From NCBI GenBank assembly GCA_963730995.1, contig CAVSUB010000001.1, positions 930,001 to 994,000 of the forward strand: a stretch of DNA of 64,000 nt, in the 5' to 3' direction. The position numbers were made by a program, and so were the translations under genes. The notes below the pieces were generated by a model, which was not told the origin of the DNA, ran no database searches, and saw only the letters and a list, made by a program, of their open reading frames with translations. The DNA is from CAVSUB01 sp963730995. Lineage in GTDB: Bacteria > Acidobacteriota > Vicinamibacteria > Vicinamibacterales > 2-12-FULL-66-21. Positions 42,862 through 53,089 of this stretch are shown in pieces. Each line of letters starts with the position of its first letter. Within the stretch, counting starts at the first letter, position 1.

Positions 42862-45563
42862 GTCGCGGGGCTCGTCCGCCGCGGCTCGCCGAAGGGCTCC
42901 TCACGGCCGTCATCGGCGTGGACGCCCGCGGCGAAGGCGTGCTCGGCGATCTTCACGAAGAGTTCCTGCGTGAGGTGGAAAGGGCGCCAATCCGTGCCCC
43001 ACTCTGGTACTGGATCAACTCGCTTCGCCTCTCGGCGCGGTTCACCGCCCAGAGCGCATCTGCGACGGCGCGTGACGCTGCGGATCGTGTGCGCGGACAG
43101 CGACAGAAAACGAAGCTCTCTAGCCTTCACCCCGGAGATCCCATGATGCAGACGATCGGTATGGAGGCTCGGTATGCGTTCCGCGCGCTGTTCGCGGGGC
43201 GCGGAGTCACGGCGCTCATCGTGCTGAGCCTCGCCCTGGGGCTAGGGGCGAACGCCACGATTTTCACACTGATAGACGCCCTCGTCGTGCATCCGTTTCC
43301 ATTTCCTGGCGTCGACCGCGTCGTCCTCGTGGCGGAAACGTCGCCCACCACGGACTTCAAAGAGGGGTCGGTGTCGGCCGCGAACTTCCTGGATTGGAGA
43401 TCGCAGGCCGGCTCGCTCCAAAGCCTCGTCGCGATGCAGTGGTGGGACGTCAGCGTCATCGGTCGCGACGAACCCGAGAGCGTTCAGGGCTTCCAAGTCT
43501 CACCCGACTTCTTTCGAGCGCTCGGTGTCCAGCCTGCACTCGGGCGCGGATTCCTGCCGGAAGAGGAAGTGCCGGGCCAGCATCGCCGTGTCGTCCTGGG
43601 CCAGGGCGTGTGGCAGCGTCGATTTGGAGGAGATCGAGACATCCTCGGTCGAACGATCACCCTTGACGGCGAGCCGTACGAAGTCGTCGGGATCGCGCCC
43701 TTCGGATTCGACTTTCCAAACGGCACCGAAGTATGGGCGCCGCTCGCCTTCAAGCCCGATCAGGCTGCGAACCGCGCACGGCAATTTCTGACGGTCATCG
43801 GCCGCCTTCGCGACGGCTCACGTCTCGCCGATGCCCGCGCCGAGATGTCCGTCGTCGGACAACGCCTCCGACAACGGTATCCGGAGGCGAACAAGGATCG
43901 CGGCGTTCGCGTCATGGCGCTTCCGCAGGGCATGCTGGACGAGGGACTCGGGCCGGTGCTCTCGCTCTGGCAGGCATCGGCGGCCTTCGTGCTGCTGATC
44001 GCCTGCGCGAATGTCGCGAGCCTGCTCCTCGCCCAGGGTGCGGAGCGGCATCGTGACATTGCGATTCGGCTGGCCATGGGAGCGGGACGCGCGCGGATCG
44101 TCCGCGAGCTGCTGCTCGAGAGTGCGATGCTCGGCCTGCTCGCCGTGCCGGGCGCGATGTTCGCCGCGTGGCTCGGGCTGGACGTCATTCGCGGCGCGAT
44201 GCCCGCCAAGATCATCAGGTTCCTCCCGGGCTGGAACGCGATCGCCGTCGACATGCGTGCCCTTGCCGCGACGAGCGTTCTGGCGATCGTTGCTTCTGCA
44301 ATCTTCGGGTTGATTCCGGCGCTCCAGGCTGCCCGGCCTCGACTGCTCGATTCGCTCAAGGAAGGTGGGCGTTCAGCGACCGCCGGCCAGGGCCGTCACC
44401 GGCTTCGCCGCGCGCTCGTGGTCGCGGAGATCGCGCTGGCGCTGCCGCTCCTCGTCGCGTCGGCTCTCGGCGCCAACGGAGCCTATCGCTTTCTCAATGG
44501 TCCCCAGGGCTACGACCCTGAGGGTGTCCTGTCGATGGACGCCGTGCTGCCGGCCGCCCGCTATGCCGACGAGACCACGAAACGCAACTTCACCGAGGCG
44601 GTCGTCGATCGCCTGCGCACCATTCCGGGTGTCGAGTTCGCGTCGGCGATCAACATTCGCCCCTCGCACGTGGGAAACGTCGCGCGCCCGATCGAGATCG
44701 AAGGCCAGCCGGTTGGCGATCCGTCGCAACCTCCCGAGGCAGGTTTTCGCGCGGCGACGCCCGACCTGTTCGACGCCCTGCGCATTCCCATCGCGCGCGG
44801 GCGCGGCTTTACGTCCGCCGATCGGCACGATTCCCAGCCGGTCGCGATCGTCAGCCAGTCGCTCGCCCGCCGGTACTGGTCCGGCCTCGACCCGATCGGA
44901 CAACGACTGCGCGTGGGTTCCAGTCCCTGGCTGACCGTGATTGGCGTCTCCGGTGACGTCATCCAGGACTGGTTCCTGGAGCGCAGCCGCGCGGTCGTGT
45001 ATGTGCCCTACGCGCAGAGCCCGACGAGCAACCTCGAGCTGCTGATTCGAACCGGAGGCGATCCGGCGCTCCTGGCGCCGCAGGCGCGTGCCGCCGTCCG
45101 CGCCGTCGACCCCGCACAACCGGTGTTCGACGTGATGACGATGCGCGAGGCGTTGAGGGATCGGACTGTCGGCCTGCGATTCATCGCGGGGGTGATGGCG
45201 GTATTCGGCGGCCTCGCGCTGCTGCTCGCGATCATCGGCACCTACAGCGTCATGGCGCATTTCGTGACGCAGCGGACGCACGAAATCGGCATCAGGATCG
45301 CGCTGGGCGCGACGCCGGCTGAGATCCTGCGCCTGACGGTGACGCAGTCCGGGCGGCTGACGGCGATCGGAGTCCTGATCGGCGCCGGTTTGTCGCTCGT
45401 CCTCGCGCGATTGATCGAAGCGGGCCTCGTCGGGTCCGCATCGAGCGACAGCCGCACGATCGTGGGAGTCGCCGCGACCCTCGCGATCGCCGCGCTCGCC
45501 GCAGGCTACATTCCTGCACGCCGCGCCGCCTCCATCGATCCGATCGCTGCGCTCCGGGACTGA
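42858..45563 (+). CDS. ADOP-type MacB/FtsX-like permease
   Basis: 901 residues. The first ~90 residues form the N-terminal soluble part often seen in these proteins (RLAEGLLTAVIG ... GVLGDLHEEFLREV). The rest is a duplicated MacB_PCD/FtsX architecture: helix LIVLSLALGLGANATIFTLI, periplasmic domain, VLLIACANVASLLLA, a second periplasmic domain (IAIRLAMGAGRARIV), and three final helices ending in PARRAASIDPIAALRD. It belongs to the acidobacterial duplicated orphan permease family, which lacks an adjacent ATPase. Confidence 0.92.
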   Translation: MSRGARPPRLAEGLLTAVIGVDARGEGVLGDLHEEFLREVERAPIRAPLWYWINSLRLSARFTAQSASATARDAADRVRGQRQKTKLSSLHPGDPMMQTIGMEARYAFRALFAGRGVTALIVLSLALGLGANATIFTLIDALVVHPFPFPGVDRVVLVAETSPTTDFKEGSVSAANFLDWRSQAGSLQSLVAMQWWDVSVIGRDEPESVQGFQVSPDFFRALGVQPALGRGFLPEEEVPGQHRRVVLGQGVWQRRFGGDRDILGRTITLDGEPYEVVGIAPFGFDFPNGTEVWAPLAFKPDQAANRARQFLTVIGRLRDGSRLADARAEMSVVGQRLRQRYPEANKDRGVRVMALPQGMLDEGLGPVLSLWQASAAFVLLIACANVASLLLAQGAERHRDIAIRLAMGAGRARIVRELLLESAMLGLLAVPGAMFAAWLGLDVIRGAMPAKIIRFLPGWNAIAVDMRALAATSVLAIVASAIFGLIPALQAARPRLLDSLKEGGRSATAGQGRHRLRRALVVAEIALALPLLVASALGANGAYRFLNGPQGYDPEGVLSMDAVLPAARYADETTKRNFTEAVVDRLRTIPGVEFASAINIRPSHVGNVARPIEIEGQPVGDPSQPPEAGFRAATPDLFDALRIPIARGRGFTSADRHDSQPVAIVSQSLARRYWSGLDPIGQRLRVGSSPWLTVIGVSGDVIQDWFLERSRAVVYVPYAQSPTSNLELLIRTGGDPALLAPQARAAVRAVDPAQPVFDVMTMREALRDRTVGLRFIAGVMAVFGGLALLLAIIGTYSVMAHFVTQRTHEIGIRIALGATPAEILRLTVTQSGRLTAIGVLIGAGLSLVLARLIEAGLVGSASSDSRTIVGVAATLAIAALAAGYIPARRAASIDPIAALRD

Positions 45564-45762
45564 TAGGAAGTAACGCCTGAATCAGTAGCAGCCGCTCCGT
45601 TGTCGCAGCTCGGAACCCGGGGCGAAACACCGACGATTGCCCGCTGGTGAATCAGCTGAAACAGTCCACCAATCGATCCGGATCTCGTTCGAAAGGCCTC
45701 TTCAACAACGTCCGCTGATATCATTTCCCCGGGGGGGTGCTCATGCCCAGCGGAGGAGACAC

Positions 45763-47154
45763 ATGCATATCAGGTGGATCACAAGAGGAGCGGCCGCGGT
45801 CCTTCTCGCGGCCGTTGTGGTTCCCGGATCGCTGCGCGCCGAGCGTCCAATGGCCGCGCCGATCGCGATCGCGGACCAGGGCAACGAAGACGCCCTCGTC
45901 AAGAAAGCGCACGCAATCCACGACAAGGTGATCGCGCTCGACACGCACAACGACATCAGCCCGACCGACTTCACCGCGGAACGGAACTACACGCAGCGGC
46001 TGGACACCCAGGTCAACGTGCCCAAGATGGTCGAGGGCGGTCTCGACGCGTCCTTCTTCGTCGTCTACGTCGGTCAGGGGCCTCTTACTCCCGAAGGCTA
46101 CGAGAGCGCCTACAAGCAAGCGAGCGAAAAATTCGACGCGATCCATCGGTTCACCGAGCAGATCGCGCCCGGCAAGATTCAACTTGCGCTGACGTCCGCT
46201 GACGTCCGCCGCATCAACGCCGCCGGCAAGAAGGTGGCGCTCATCGGTGTGGAGAACGGCTATCCGCTGGGAGACGACGAGAAGATCGCACTGGCCCGGG
46301 TGAAGGAGTTCTACGATCGCGGGGCCCGATACATGTCTCTCGCTCACAACGGGCACAGCCAGCTCTCCGATTCGAATACCGGCGAGCGCGAAGGCTGGAA
46401 GTGGAACGGGCTGTCGCCGCTCGGCAAGAAAGTCATCGCCGAGATGAACCGCGTCGGCATCATGATCGACGTCTCGCATCCCTCCAAGGAATCGATGATG
46501 CAGGCCGTTGCGCTCTCGAAGGCGCCGATCATCGCGTCGCATTCGGCCGTCCGCGCGCTGGCCGACGTCAGCCGCAACATGGACGACGAACAGCTGCTCG
46601 CGCTGAAGAAAAACGGCGGCGTGATCCAGATCGTCGCCTTCAACTCGTACGTCAAGACGGACTCAGCCGAGCGACATCAGGCCCTCGAGGAGCTGGCGAA
46701 GGAGTTCGGCCTGCCGCCGGGCACGCCGCTCGGCGGACGCGGTGGACGACGCGGCGGGGCCGCGCCCGGGGCTGCCGGCGGACGTCAAGGCACCGGCCGC
46801 GGCCAGAATGCACTGGCACAACTGAGCGACGAGAAGCGCACCGAGCTGCAGACCAAGCTCGCCGCACTCGATGAGAAGTTCCCGCCACCTACGCGCTCCA
46901 ACGTGAAGGACTTCGTGAACCATATCGACTACGCCGTGAAGAAGATCGGCATCGATCACGTCGGCATCTCGTCGGACTTCGACGGAGGAGGCGGCGTGGA
47001 CGGCTGGAACGGCGCCGACGAGACGTTCAACGTCACGCTGGAGCTCGTGCGACGCGGCTATACGGAGGAACAGATCGGAAAGATCTGGAGCGGCAACCTG
47101 CTCCGCGTCATGGACGAAGTGCAGAACGTTGCGAAGAAGATGGGGAGAGCCTGA
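45763..47154 (+). CDS. Secreted membrane-dipeptidase-like zinc peptidase (M19)
   Basis: 463 residues, GGAGGAG before the ATG, signal peptide (GAAAVLLAAVVVPGSLRA). The family features are DTHNDI (first metal ligands), VENGYPLGDD, YMSLAHNGHS, MIDVSHPSKESM, SHSAVRAL and HVGISSDFDGGGGV. It hydrolyses dipeptides. A Gly/Arg-rich loop at about residues 325-350 (GGRGGRRGG...GRQGTGRG) interrupts the fold near the substrate cap and is not found in the standard enzyme. Confidence 0.92.
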   Translation: MHIRWITRGAAAVLLAAVVVPGSLRAERPMAAPIAIADQGNEDALVKKAHAIHDKVIALDTHNDISPTDFTAERNYTQRLDTQVNVPKMVEGGLDASFFVVYVGQGPLTPEGYESAYKQASEKFDAIHRFTEQIAPGKIQLALTSADVRRINAAGKKVALIGVENGYPLGDDEKIALARVKEFYDRGARYMSLAHNGHSQLSDSNTGEREGWKWNGLSPLGKKVIAEMNRVGIMIDVSHPSKESMMQAVALSKAPIIASHSAVRALADVSRNMDDEQLLALKKNGGVIQIVAFNSYVKTDSAERHQALEELAKEFGLPPGTPLGGRGGRRGGAAPGAAGGRQGTGRGQNALAQLSDEKRTELQTKLAALDEKFPPPTRSNVKDFVNHIDYAVKKIGIDHVGISSDFDGGGGVDGWNGADETFNVTLELVRRGYTEEQIGKIWSGNLLRVMDEVQNVAKKMGRA

Positions 47155-47198
47155 TTTCCTCCCTCCTCCACTCCTCCTGTGATGGTCTTCTCAGAGTC

Positions 47199-49225
47199 TC
47201 AGGCTCGCTTCGCGAGCCTCACGATCAGCCCGAGCAGGACGATCACGGCCGCACCCAGCAGCGCCCAGAACCAGCGCGGCGAAATGAACGGCGCGGCGTC
47301 GGCACGCGCCGATTCTGGACCTGCCTTCACCTCGGTCGCGGGCGCGCCCATGAGTTTCGGCGCGAGCAGCGACAGATCGTAGCGCGGCGGCTGAAGGTCC
47401 TCACGGCCGTAGAGAAGCCGCAGCGCCCCACCCTCCGGCGCAAAGAACCGCAGTCGATAGGACGGCAGCAGCAGTCGCGCGCGGCTGAGTGGTAGCGGCG
47501 CGTTGTCTCCTTCGTCGACCACCAGCCACAACTCGGTCGGCATCCATCGGACCGAGCTGGAGCGTGAGCGCTGGAGCGACAGCCTGCTCGTCGGTGTGCC
47601 TCCACGTCGTGGACGTCAGAGCGTCGAACGAGGCTTCCCGCCTGTTCCGATCCGCCGGGCGAACGACGCCAACCTGCACCGAGCGTTGGAACACACGGGC
47701 GCTGGTCTCGACACTCAGCGACCCCGCCGGCAGGCGGCGTTCGGGGAGCGCAATGCGATACACCGACCGACTGCCCCCGTTCGCCGGCGGAAGTGGCGGC
47801 ATCTGAGACGAGGCCGAGGCGAGCGTCAGGTCGACGGCAAGCGGCTCGCCGCGTCGCTCGAGCAGATACGGGACCTGCTTGTTCGCTCCGTCCGCGATCC
47901 GAACGTCGGCGAAGCGCGATGTGGGCCCCTGGCTGTGACCCAGAGCTGCGGCATCGAGCGGGAGCGCCGCCAGCCCGGGATGGTCCGCGGCGGCAATCGC
48001 CCTCGAATAGCGAAACTCTCCTTCGAGTGTCGCACCAGCGCTGATCGCCGGGGCGGGCCCGCTCGGAGCGCCGCCGCCGGCCAACGGGCGCGCAGCGTCC
48101 CATCGACCCTCAGGTGTGCGCGAGAGATCGATTGACGCCCGCGCGGCCTCGAGATCGTACGTCGGCGCCGCAGCGGCCGGATCGCCGTATCGCGCCACGA
48201 TGGCTGGAGAGGAGGCCTCGAAATAGATCCAGGGGAGCTCTGCGAAGACGACGGACGCCTTCCGCAGATCGAGCGGCGGATTGTTTCCGTCCTCTACGAT
48301 CAGATCGAGCTCCGCTTCCGCGGGCGGCGCAATCGTGACGCGCAGGGACTCGGCAGACGCGCCCGCACGAAGCACGCGCACGAGCGTGCCGGTGCCGAGA
48401 GCGACAGGCGCAGCCTCGGTGCCGGCGAAGCGGGACTCGAACACGGACGCGGCACGAAACACGTGGCCGGGGGCAACGTCGAGGACCAGCGCGACGATCG
48501 GCAGACGCGCGCCTGGCAACTGAACACGATAACGGCTGCGGCCCGGCTCGCTTGGTCGTCGCTCGAACGGAACGTCGGCGGAGGTCTCGGAGATCGGCGG
48601 CAGGCCACTCGCCGCGCGCGCGAAGACGTGCGCCGGCAGGGGAACGCGGCCGCTGTTCGCGTCGTTCCACAGAACACGGACGTACCGGTACGCGCCGGGT
48701 TGAAAGGACAGATCCCCGTTCGAGATCCGTTCGTCCGGCAGATTGAAGAGTGTCCCTTCGGCCTGGAGGAGCGTCCAATGCGCGCGGTCGCCGCTGCCCT
48801 CGAGGGTCAGCCGTTTGAGGAAGGGCCCGGAAATGCCGGCCACTCGCACGCGATCGATCGTGCTGGCGTTCCCGAAGTCCACCTCGAAGCCGCTCGTGGT
48901 CTTGGTCGCCGCGACAGGCAGGAGCCGGCCGTCGTACCAGCCGGGCTCCTGACGCGGCGTGCACGAGGAGGTATGGCACCGGCCGGCCGGACGCGTCGAA
49001 CAGGCGGAGGTCGTTCAGGCCGCCTTCGGCGACCATCGTCTCGCCGCGCTGGATCACTCGAAATGGTGATCCCGCGGAAAGGAGCGTGACGTCCACGGCG
49101 AGCCGCTGTCGGCCGCTCGCCTGCGTCTGTGCTGACCGCTCGAACGTGAAACGCGGCTCCTGCGCCGCCGCGAGTCCTCCGAACGCCATCGTCAGCGCCA
49201 GCACGACGAGGGATCGTCGCTTCAT
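47199..49225 (-). pseudogene. DUF3999-type membrane-anchored protein, two frameshifts
   Basis: Starts at ATG 49225, overlapping the stop of the DUF2339 gene. A signal peptide is followed by FTFERSAQ... GRPVPYLLVHA. The frame changes near 48955; the new frame reads QEPGWYDGRLLP, then DFGNASTIDRVRVAG, and continues to about 47555. A second change near 47550 leads to TELWLVVDEGDNAPL and a C-terminal membrane helix (FWALLGAAVIVLLGLIV). All parts are collinear, so small indels or sequencing errors interrupt an otherwise complete gene. DUF3999 and DUF2339 genes are regularly adjacent; function unknown. Confidence 0.75.
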
Positions 49226-52200
49226 GCAGGGTCCTTTGGCTTCGAGAGCACGTACTTCTTCAACGCCATCGAGACCAGCACGAGTGACAGCGCCAGGCCC
49301 GTGAGCGAGGCGACACGATACAGTCCCTCCAGCGACTTCAGATCGAACAGGAAGCACTTCAGCGTCGTGACGGCGATGAGGGTGACCGCCGTGATCCGGG
49401 CGGACCCGCTCTTGGTGTATATGCCAGCGGCCAGGAGCAGCAGACCGAAGGCCAGCCAGCCAATCGTGTACGTCAGATCCTGCGAGACCGTCGCGCCAAA
49501 CCTGAACACGATTGTAGGACCCGTGGAGTAGAAATCGGCGATCTCGATGTTCAGCAGCAGGAAGAGCAGGATCACTCCGCCGGCAGGGAGCAGCGCGGAA
49601 ACTCGTGGCAGGCCGGCGAAGAGCCGGTCCGAGGTGTCGGACATCCACCAGGCTGCGACGAACATCGCCGCCGCGCAGACGAGATACGTGTAGAGGTACC
49701 AGTTCAGAATGCGCAGGTCACCGCGGGGCTCGTAGATCAGGATCTCCGGATTGGCTGCGAGCCTCACGAATACCGCCAGCAGCAACGCTGTCGAACCGTA
49801 GAAGAGTCCGCGATGCGGAATTCGGCGATAGAGCCAGGCCATTGCGGCGCCTTCGAGCGCCCATCCGATAGTGATCCACTGATGGTGGAGCTGGAGAGGA
49901 ATGGCAACCGTGACGAACGCAAGGGCGGCGCCCGCCACGAGAGCAAGCCGGCCCATGTCACGCTGGCCCGCCGGCTCGAGCCGAAGCAGGGCCCTGAGCA
50001 GAAAGGCCAGCACCGCGGCGACCCCAACGGGCACGACGCCCACGGCCCATCCCAACCCACCCGCTTCGAGTGCGTGACGACCGCCGAAGAAGAACATCGC
50101 ACTCGCGAACACTGCCGCGAGGTACGGATCGCGGTCGTTCCGCGCTCGCGTTCCGAGGACCACCGGGTACGCGATGAAAACGGCGTACAACGCCGCCGCG
50201 AGGACCAGGAGCAAACGCCACTCGGTCGGAGGCGACTGCCATTGCACGACGGCCATCCACGCGGGGACTACGGCCGCCAGCGCCACGAAGCGCCAGCGAT
50301 ACCGCGCGGTCAGGAAGAGAATCGCCGCCAGATCGAACACATGAATCAGGAGCTGCGCGAGAAACGGTGCCGGGGCAGCGGCGCCGGTGCCGCTCAGGAC
50401 GGCCAGCTCGCCGATGAACAGAACCGTGACCGCGGCAACCGCGGCGGTCCGGCCCCCGAGCGGGATCCATCCGAGCGCAGCCGTGCTCACGACCGCCGTC
50501 GCCAGCACGATCGTCAAACCCCACTCGGGCGATCCTGCCGCGCCGGCCCACGCGGAGACGACCAGCGCCGCTCCGATGACGCCTGCCGCATGCAGCGACG
50601 CCGTTCGCGTCACGAGCGACGCTGCGCTCGTGCCGAGCGTCATCACGGCCAGCGCGCCGAATATCGGCCACGGCGGAAGCGACCATTCACGGTTGCCCGC
50701 AATCAGTAGGAGAAACAAATGGCCAACGAGCGCCAGATACAGGCCCTGTGAGAACTGCATCGCGGACGCTGCCGGGGCGTCGCCGCCAGCTGCGCGGCGG
50801 CCTGCCCACGCATGACCGGCGAGGGTGATGAGTGTGAGACCGGACATGACGATGAGCGAAGGCAGGACTCCTACGCTTCCGGCGGCGCGTGGCCACCAGA
50901 GCGCGAGGAGACCCCACGACAGGAGCGACCCGATTTGGGAGATCCTCGGCAATCCTCCGGACGCGCTCTCGATGAAGAGCCCCGCGTTCATGATTGCCAG
51001 CAGCAGCGCCAGCGCCCACAACGCCGCGGAACTGACGGGGCCAAGCGATACGAACGCCAGCAGGATCAAGCTGGTCAGGAGGACGATCCCGCTGCCCCAG
51101 ACGGGCAGGAACTGTCTGCCCGCCCGTCGCGCGAGCACAGGCGCAGCCATGGAGACGATCCCGAAGATCGTGTAGAGCGCCACCGCGGTCCGCAGCCGGG
51201 CCTCGGTGAGGTAGAGGGCCGACCAGACCGCTTGCGCTGCAATCGCAAAAAAGGCCGCGACGTAATACAGCGTACCGGCTGACTCCATTGCCGCCCGCCA
51301 GGCCGTGAGCACTACGAGCGCCAGCAGGGTCCCGAAGAGCGGCACCGGCCGTGTGAACGCGGGCTCGATCGCGGCCAGGACCGGGAAGACGAACAGCACG
51401 AGTGAGGCGGCAAGACCCAGTCGCACCGGGCCACTCGAGAACGGTCGCCCGAACCAACGCGCTAGCGGAAGCGCTCCGAGATACAGCACCACGAATCCTG
51501 CAGTGCAGACGAGCCCCGCGGTCCAGCCCTCCCCCGGCACATACGACGTCGCCAGCCACACGGCGAGCACGACCAGCGTCGTCAGACCGCCGACCGCGTG
51601 AAGAAGCGCCTGACCTCGCGCGATGGAGATCGCCAGAAGCCCCGCATCGACGATCAGCAGGAACCCGAGGAGCAACGCCGCGTGGGCGCCGTACGCAGGG
51701 ACGGAGGCGAGATAGCCCGCGAAGATCAGCGGAACGCCGGCCGACAGCATCGCCGTCCGCTCGAAGCTTTGCTCGGTTCGGTCGCCCTTTCCGTCACCTC
51801 GCGGGCCGGCTATCGTCAATCCGACGGCCGCTGCCAGCGGAAAGACGAGAAAAATGCCCATCGCGATGGAGAGGCTGCTCTCTTCGAGGAAACGGGCGAC
51901 CCAGACGAACTGGTAGAGCGTGGTGAGGCCGAGCGTCAGCCACGTCAGCACGGGCCAGACCTTCCGATACGCCACCCACGCGAGCCCCACATTGAGGAGC
52001 AACAGGTACGCGAAGAGCGGGATGGGACGATTCTCCCCGGTGGACACCAGCGCCGGCGTCGCGAAGCCGCCCAACAGCCCGAGCACCGCGATGAAGAGCG
52101 ACTCGCGCCGGATGGAGAGCAGCACCGCGAGCGCTGTCACAATCGCGAGAAGGACGAACGTCGCGGCCGCTGGGATGAGATTCCACAGCGTATGCGCGGC

Positions 52201-52986
52201 GAAGAACGTGGCGAATAGAATCGCGATCGCCGCGCCGTCCAGGGCGTTGGCAGTCGCGGGGTACTCGCGCGCGGCCTTCAACTCACAGAGCACGAGGAGC
52301 ACGACGGAGACGAGAACACCGATAGCGACGCGGACGGGAGGCTGGAGCCATCCCTGATCGATGGAGTAGCGCAGGAAAAAGACTGCCGCGAGCACGAGCG
52401 CGATGCCGGCAATCCCGGCAAACAGCTTGACGCCGATCAGGCTTTCCCAGTCGAAGGATGGCGCGGGCGCCGGGGCGGCAAACGGTGGCTTCGGGGGCGG
52501 AACGCTTCCGGCAGCGGTCACGCCGTTCAACGACGGAACTGGTTCCAGTTCGGCCTCGACGGGCTGTTCCACCGAGGCGGCTTCTTCGGGGACCCTTTCG
52601 CCGGCCGGCGGCGTAAACGCAGGCGGAGCAACAGAAGGAATCGGTTCGACGATGGGCGTTGGAGCCGTCAGAGGCTGCGCAGTTGGCAGCTCACTGAGTG
52701 ATGGCTCCGACGGAGCGACAATCGGCGGTTCTGCGAGAGCGGGCTCACTCTCGACGGCCGCTGGAGCCTCCGGGCTCGTTGGGGTCGTCGGTCTCGCCGC
52801 AGCGCGCTCCACGACTTGCAGGCGGGAGACCAGACGTTCGATCTCCTCTTCCTGCCGTAGGACCACGCTCTCCAGCGCGGCCACGCGCCGTCGTGTCCGT
52901 CGCGCCGACACCCACCCCGCGATGGGCAGGACGAACGGGATGGAAAGGAGAAACAGGCCGAGGAGGACGTACTCCAACGCGGCCAA
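49222..52986 (-). CDS. DUF2339 family giant membrane protein
   Basis: 1254 residues, tentatively from a TTG at 52986. A single helix, then a short coiled coil (SVVLRQEEEIERLVSRLQ), then a Pro/Ala/Glu-rich linker of about 100 residues. The hallmark FDWESLIGVKLFAGIAGIALVLAAVFFLRYSID follows, and roughly 25-28 further transmembrane helices fill the rest. The ATGA overlap with the DUF3999 gene ties the pair. Role unknown; some members are linked to envelope functions. Confidence 0.85.
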   Translation of the reverse strand: MAALEYVLLGLFLLSIPFVLPIAGWVSARRTRRRVAALESVVLRQEEEIERLVSRLQVVERAAARPTTPTSPEAPAAVESEPALAEPPIVAPSEPSLSELPTAQPLTAPTPIVEPIPSVAPPAFTPPAGERVPEEAASVEQPVEAELEPVPSLNGVTAAGSVPPPKPPFAAPAPAPSFDWESLIGVKLFAGIAGIALVLAAVFFLRYSIDQGWLQPPVRVAIGVLVSVVLLVLCELKAAREYPATANALDGAAIAILFATFFAAHTLWNLIPAAATFVLLAIVTALAVLLSIRRESLFIAVLGLLGGFATPALVSTGENRPIPLFAYLLLLNVGLAWVAYRKVWPVLTWLTLGLTTLYQFVWVARFLEESSLSIAMGIFLVFPLAAAVGLTIAGPRGDGKGDRTEQSFERTAMLSAGVPLIFAGYLASVPAYGAHAALLLGFLLIVDAGLLAISIARGQALLHAVGGLTTLVVLAVWLATSYVPGEGWTAGLVCTAGFVVLYLGALPLARWFGRPFSSGPVRLGLAASLVLFVFPVLAAIEPAFTRPVPLFGTLLALVVLTAWRAAMESAGTLYYVAAFFAIAAQAVWSALYLTEARLRTAVALYTIFGIVSMAAPVLARRAGRQFLPVWGSGIVLLTSLILLAFVSLGPVSSAALWALALLLAIMNAGLFIESASGGLPRISQIGSLLSWGLLALWWPRAAGSVGVLPSLIVMSGLTLITLAGHAWAGRRAAGGDAPAASAMQFSQGLYLALVGHLFLLLIAGNREWSLPPWPIFGALAVMTLGTSAASLVTRTASLHAAGVIGAALVVSAWAGAAGSPEWGLTIVLATAVVSTAALGWIPLGGRTAAVAAVTVLFIGELAVLSGTGAAAPAPFLAQLLIHVFDLAAILFLTARYRWRFVALAAVVPAWMAVVQWQSPPTEWRLLLVLAAALYAVFIAYPVVLGTRARNDRDPYLAAVFASAMFFFGGRHALEAGGLGWAVGVVPVGVAAVLAFLLRALLRLEPAGQRDMGRLALVAGAALAFVTVAIPLQLHHQWITIGWALEGAAMAWLYRRIPHRGLFYGSTALLLAVFVRLAANPEILIYEPRGDLRILNWYLYTYLVCAAAMFVAAWWMSDTSDRLFAGLPRVSALLPAGGVILLFLLLNIEIADFYSTGPTIVFRFGATVSQDLTYTIGWLAFGLLLLAAGIYTKSGSARITAVTLIAVTTLKCFLFDLKSLEGLYRVASLTGLALSLVLVSMALKKYVLSKPKDPA

Positions 52987-53089
52987 TCTTAGACCAGCTT
53001 GCCGCTACTTCTTCCGTTTGATGCCGTCCAGCGTGCCACACCCGGCGGTCGTCCCAACTGCGGACGCGATAGCATAGTCAGGCTTCTAC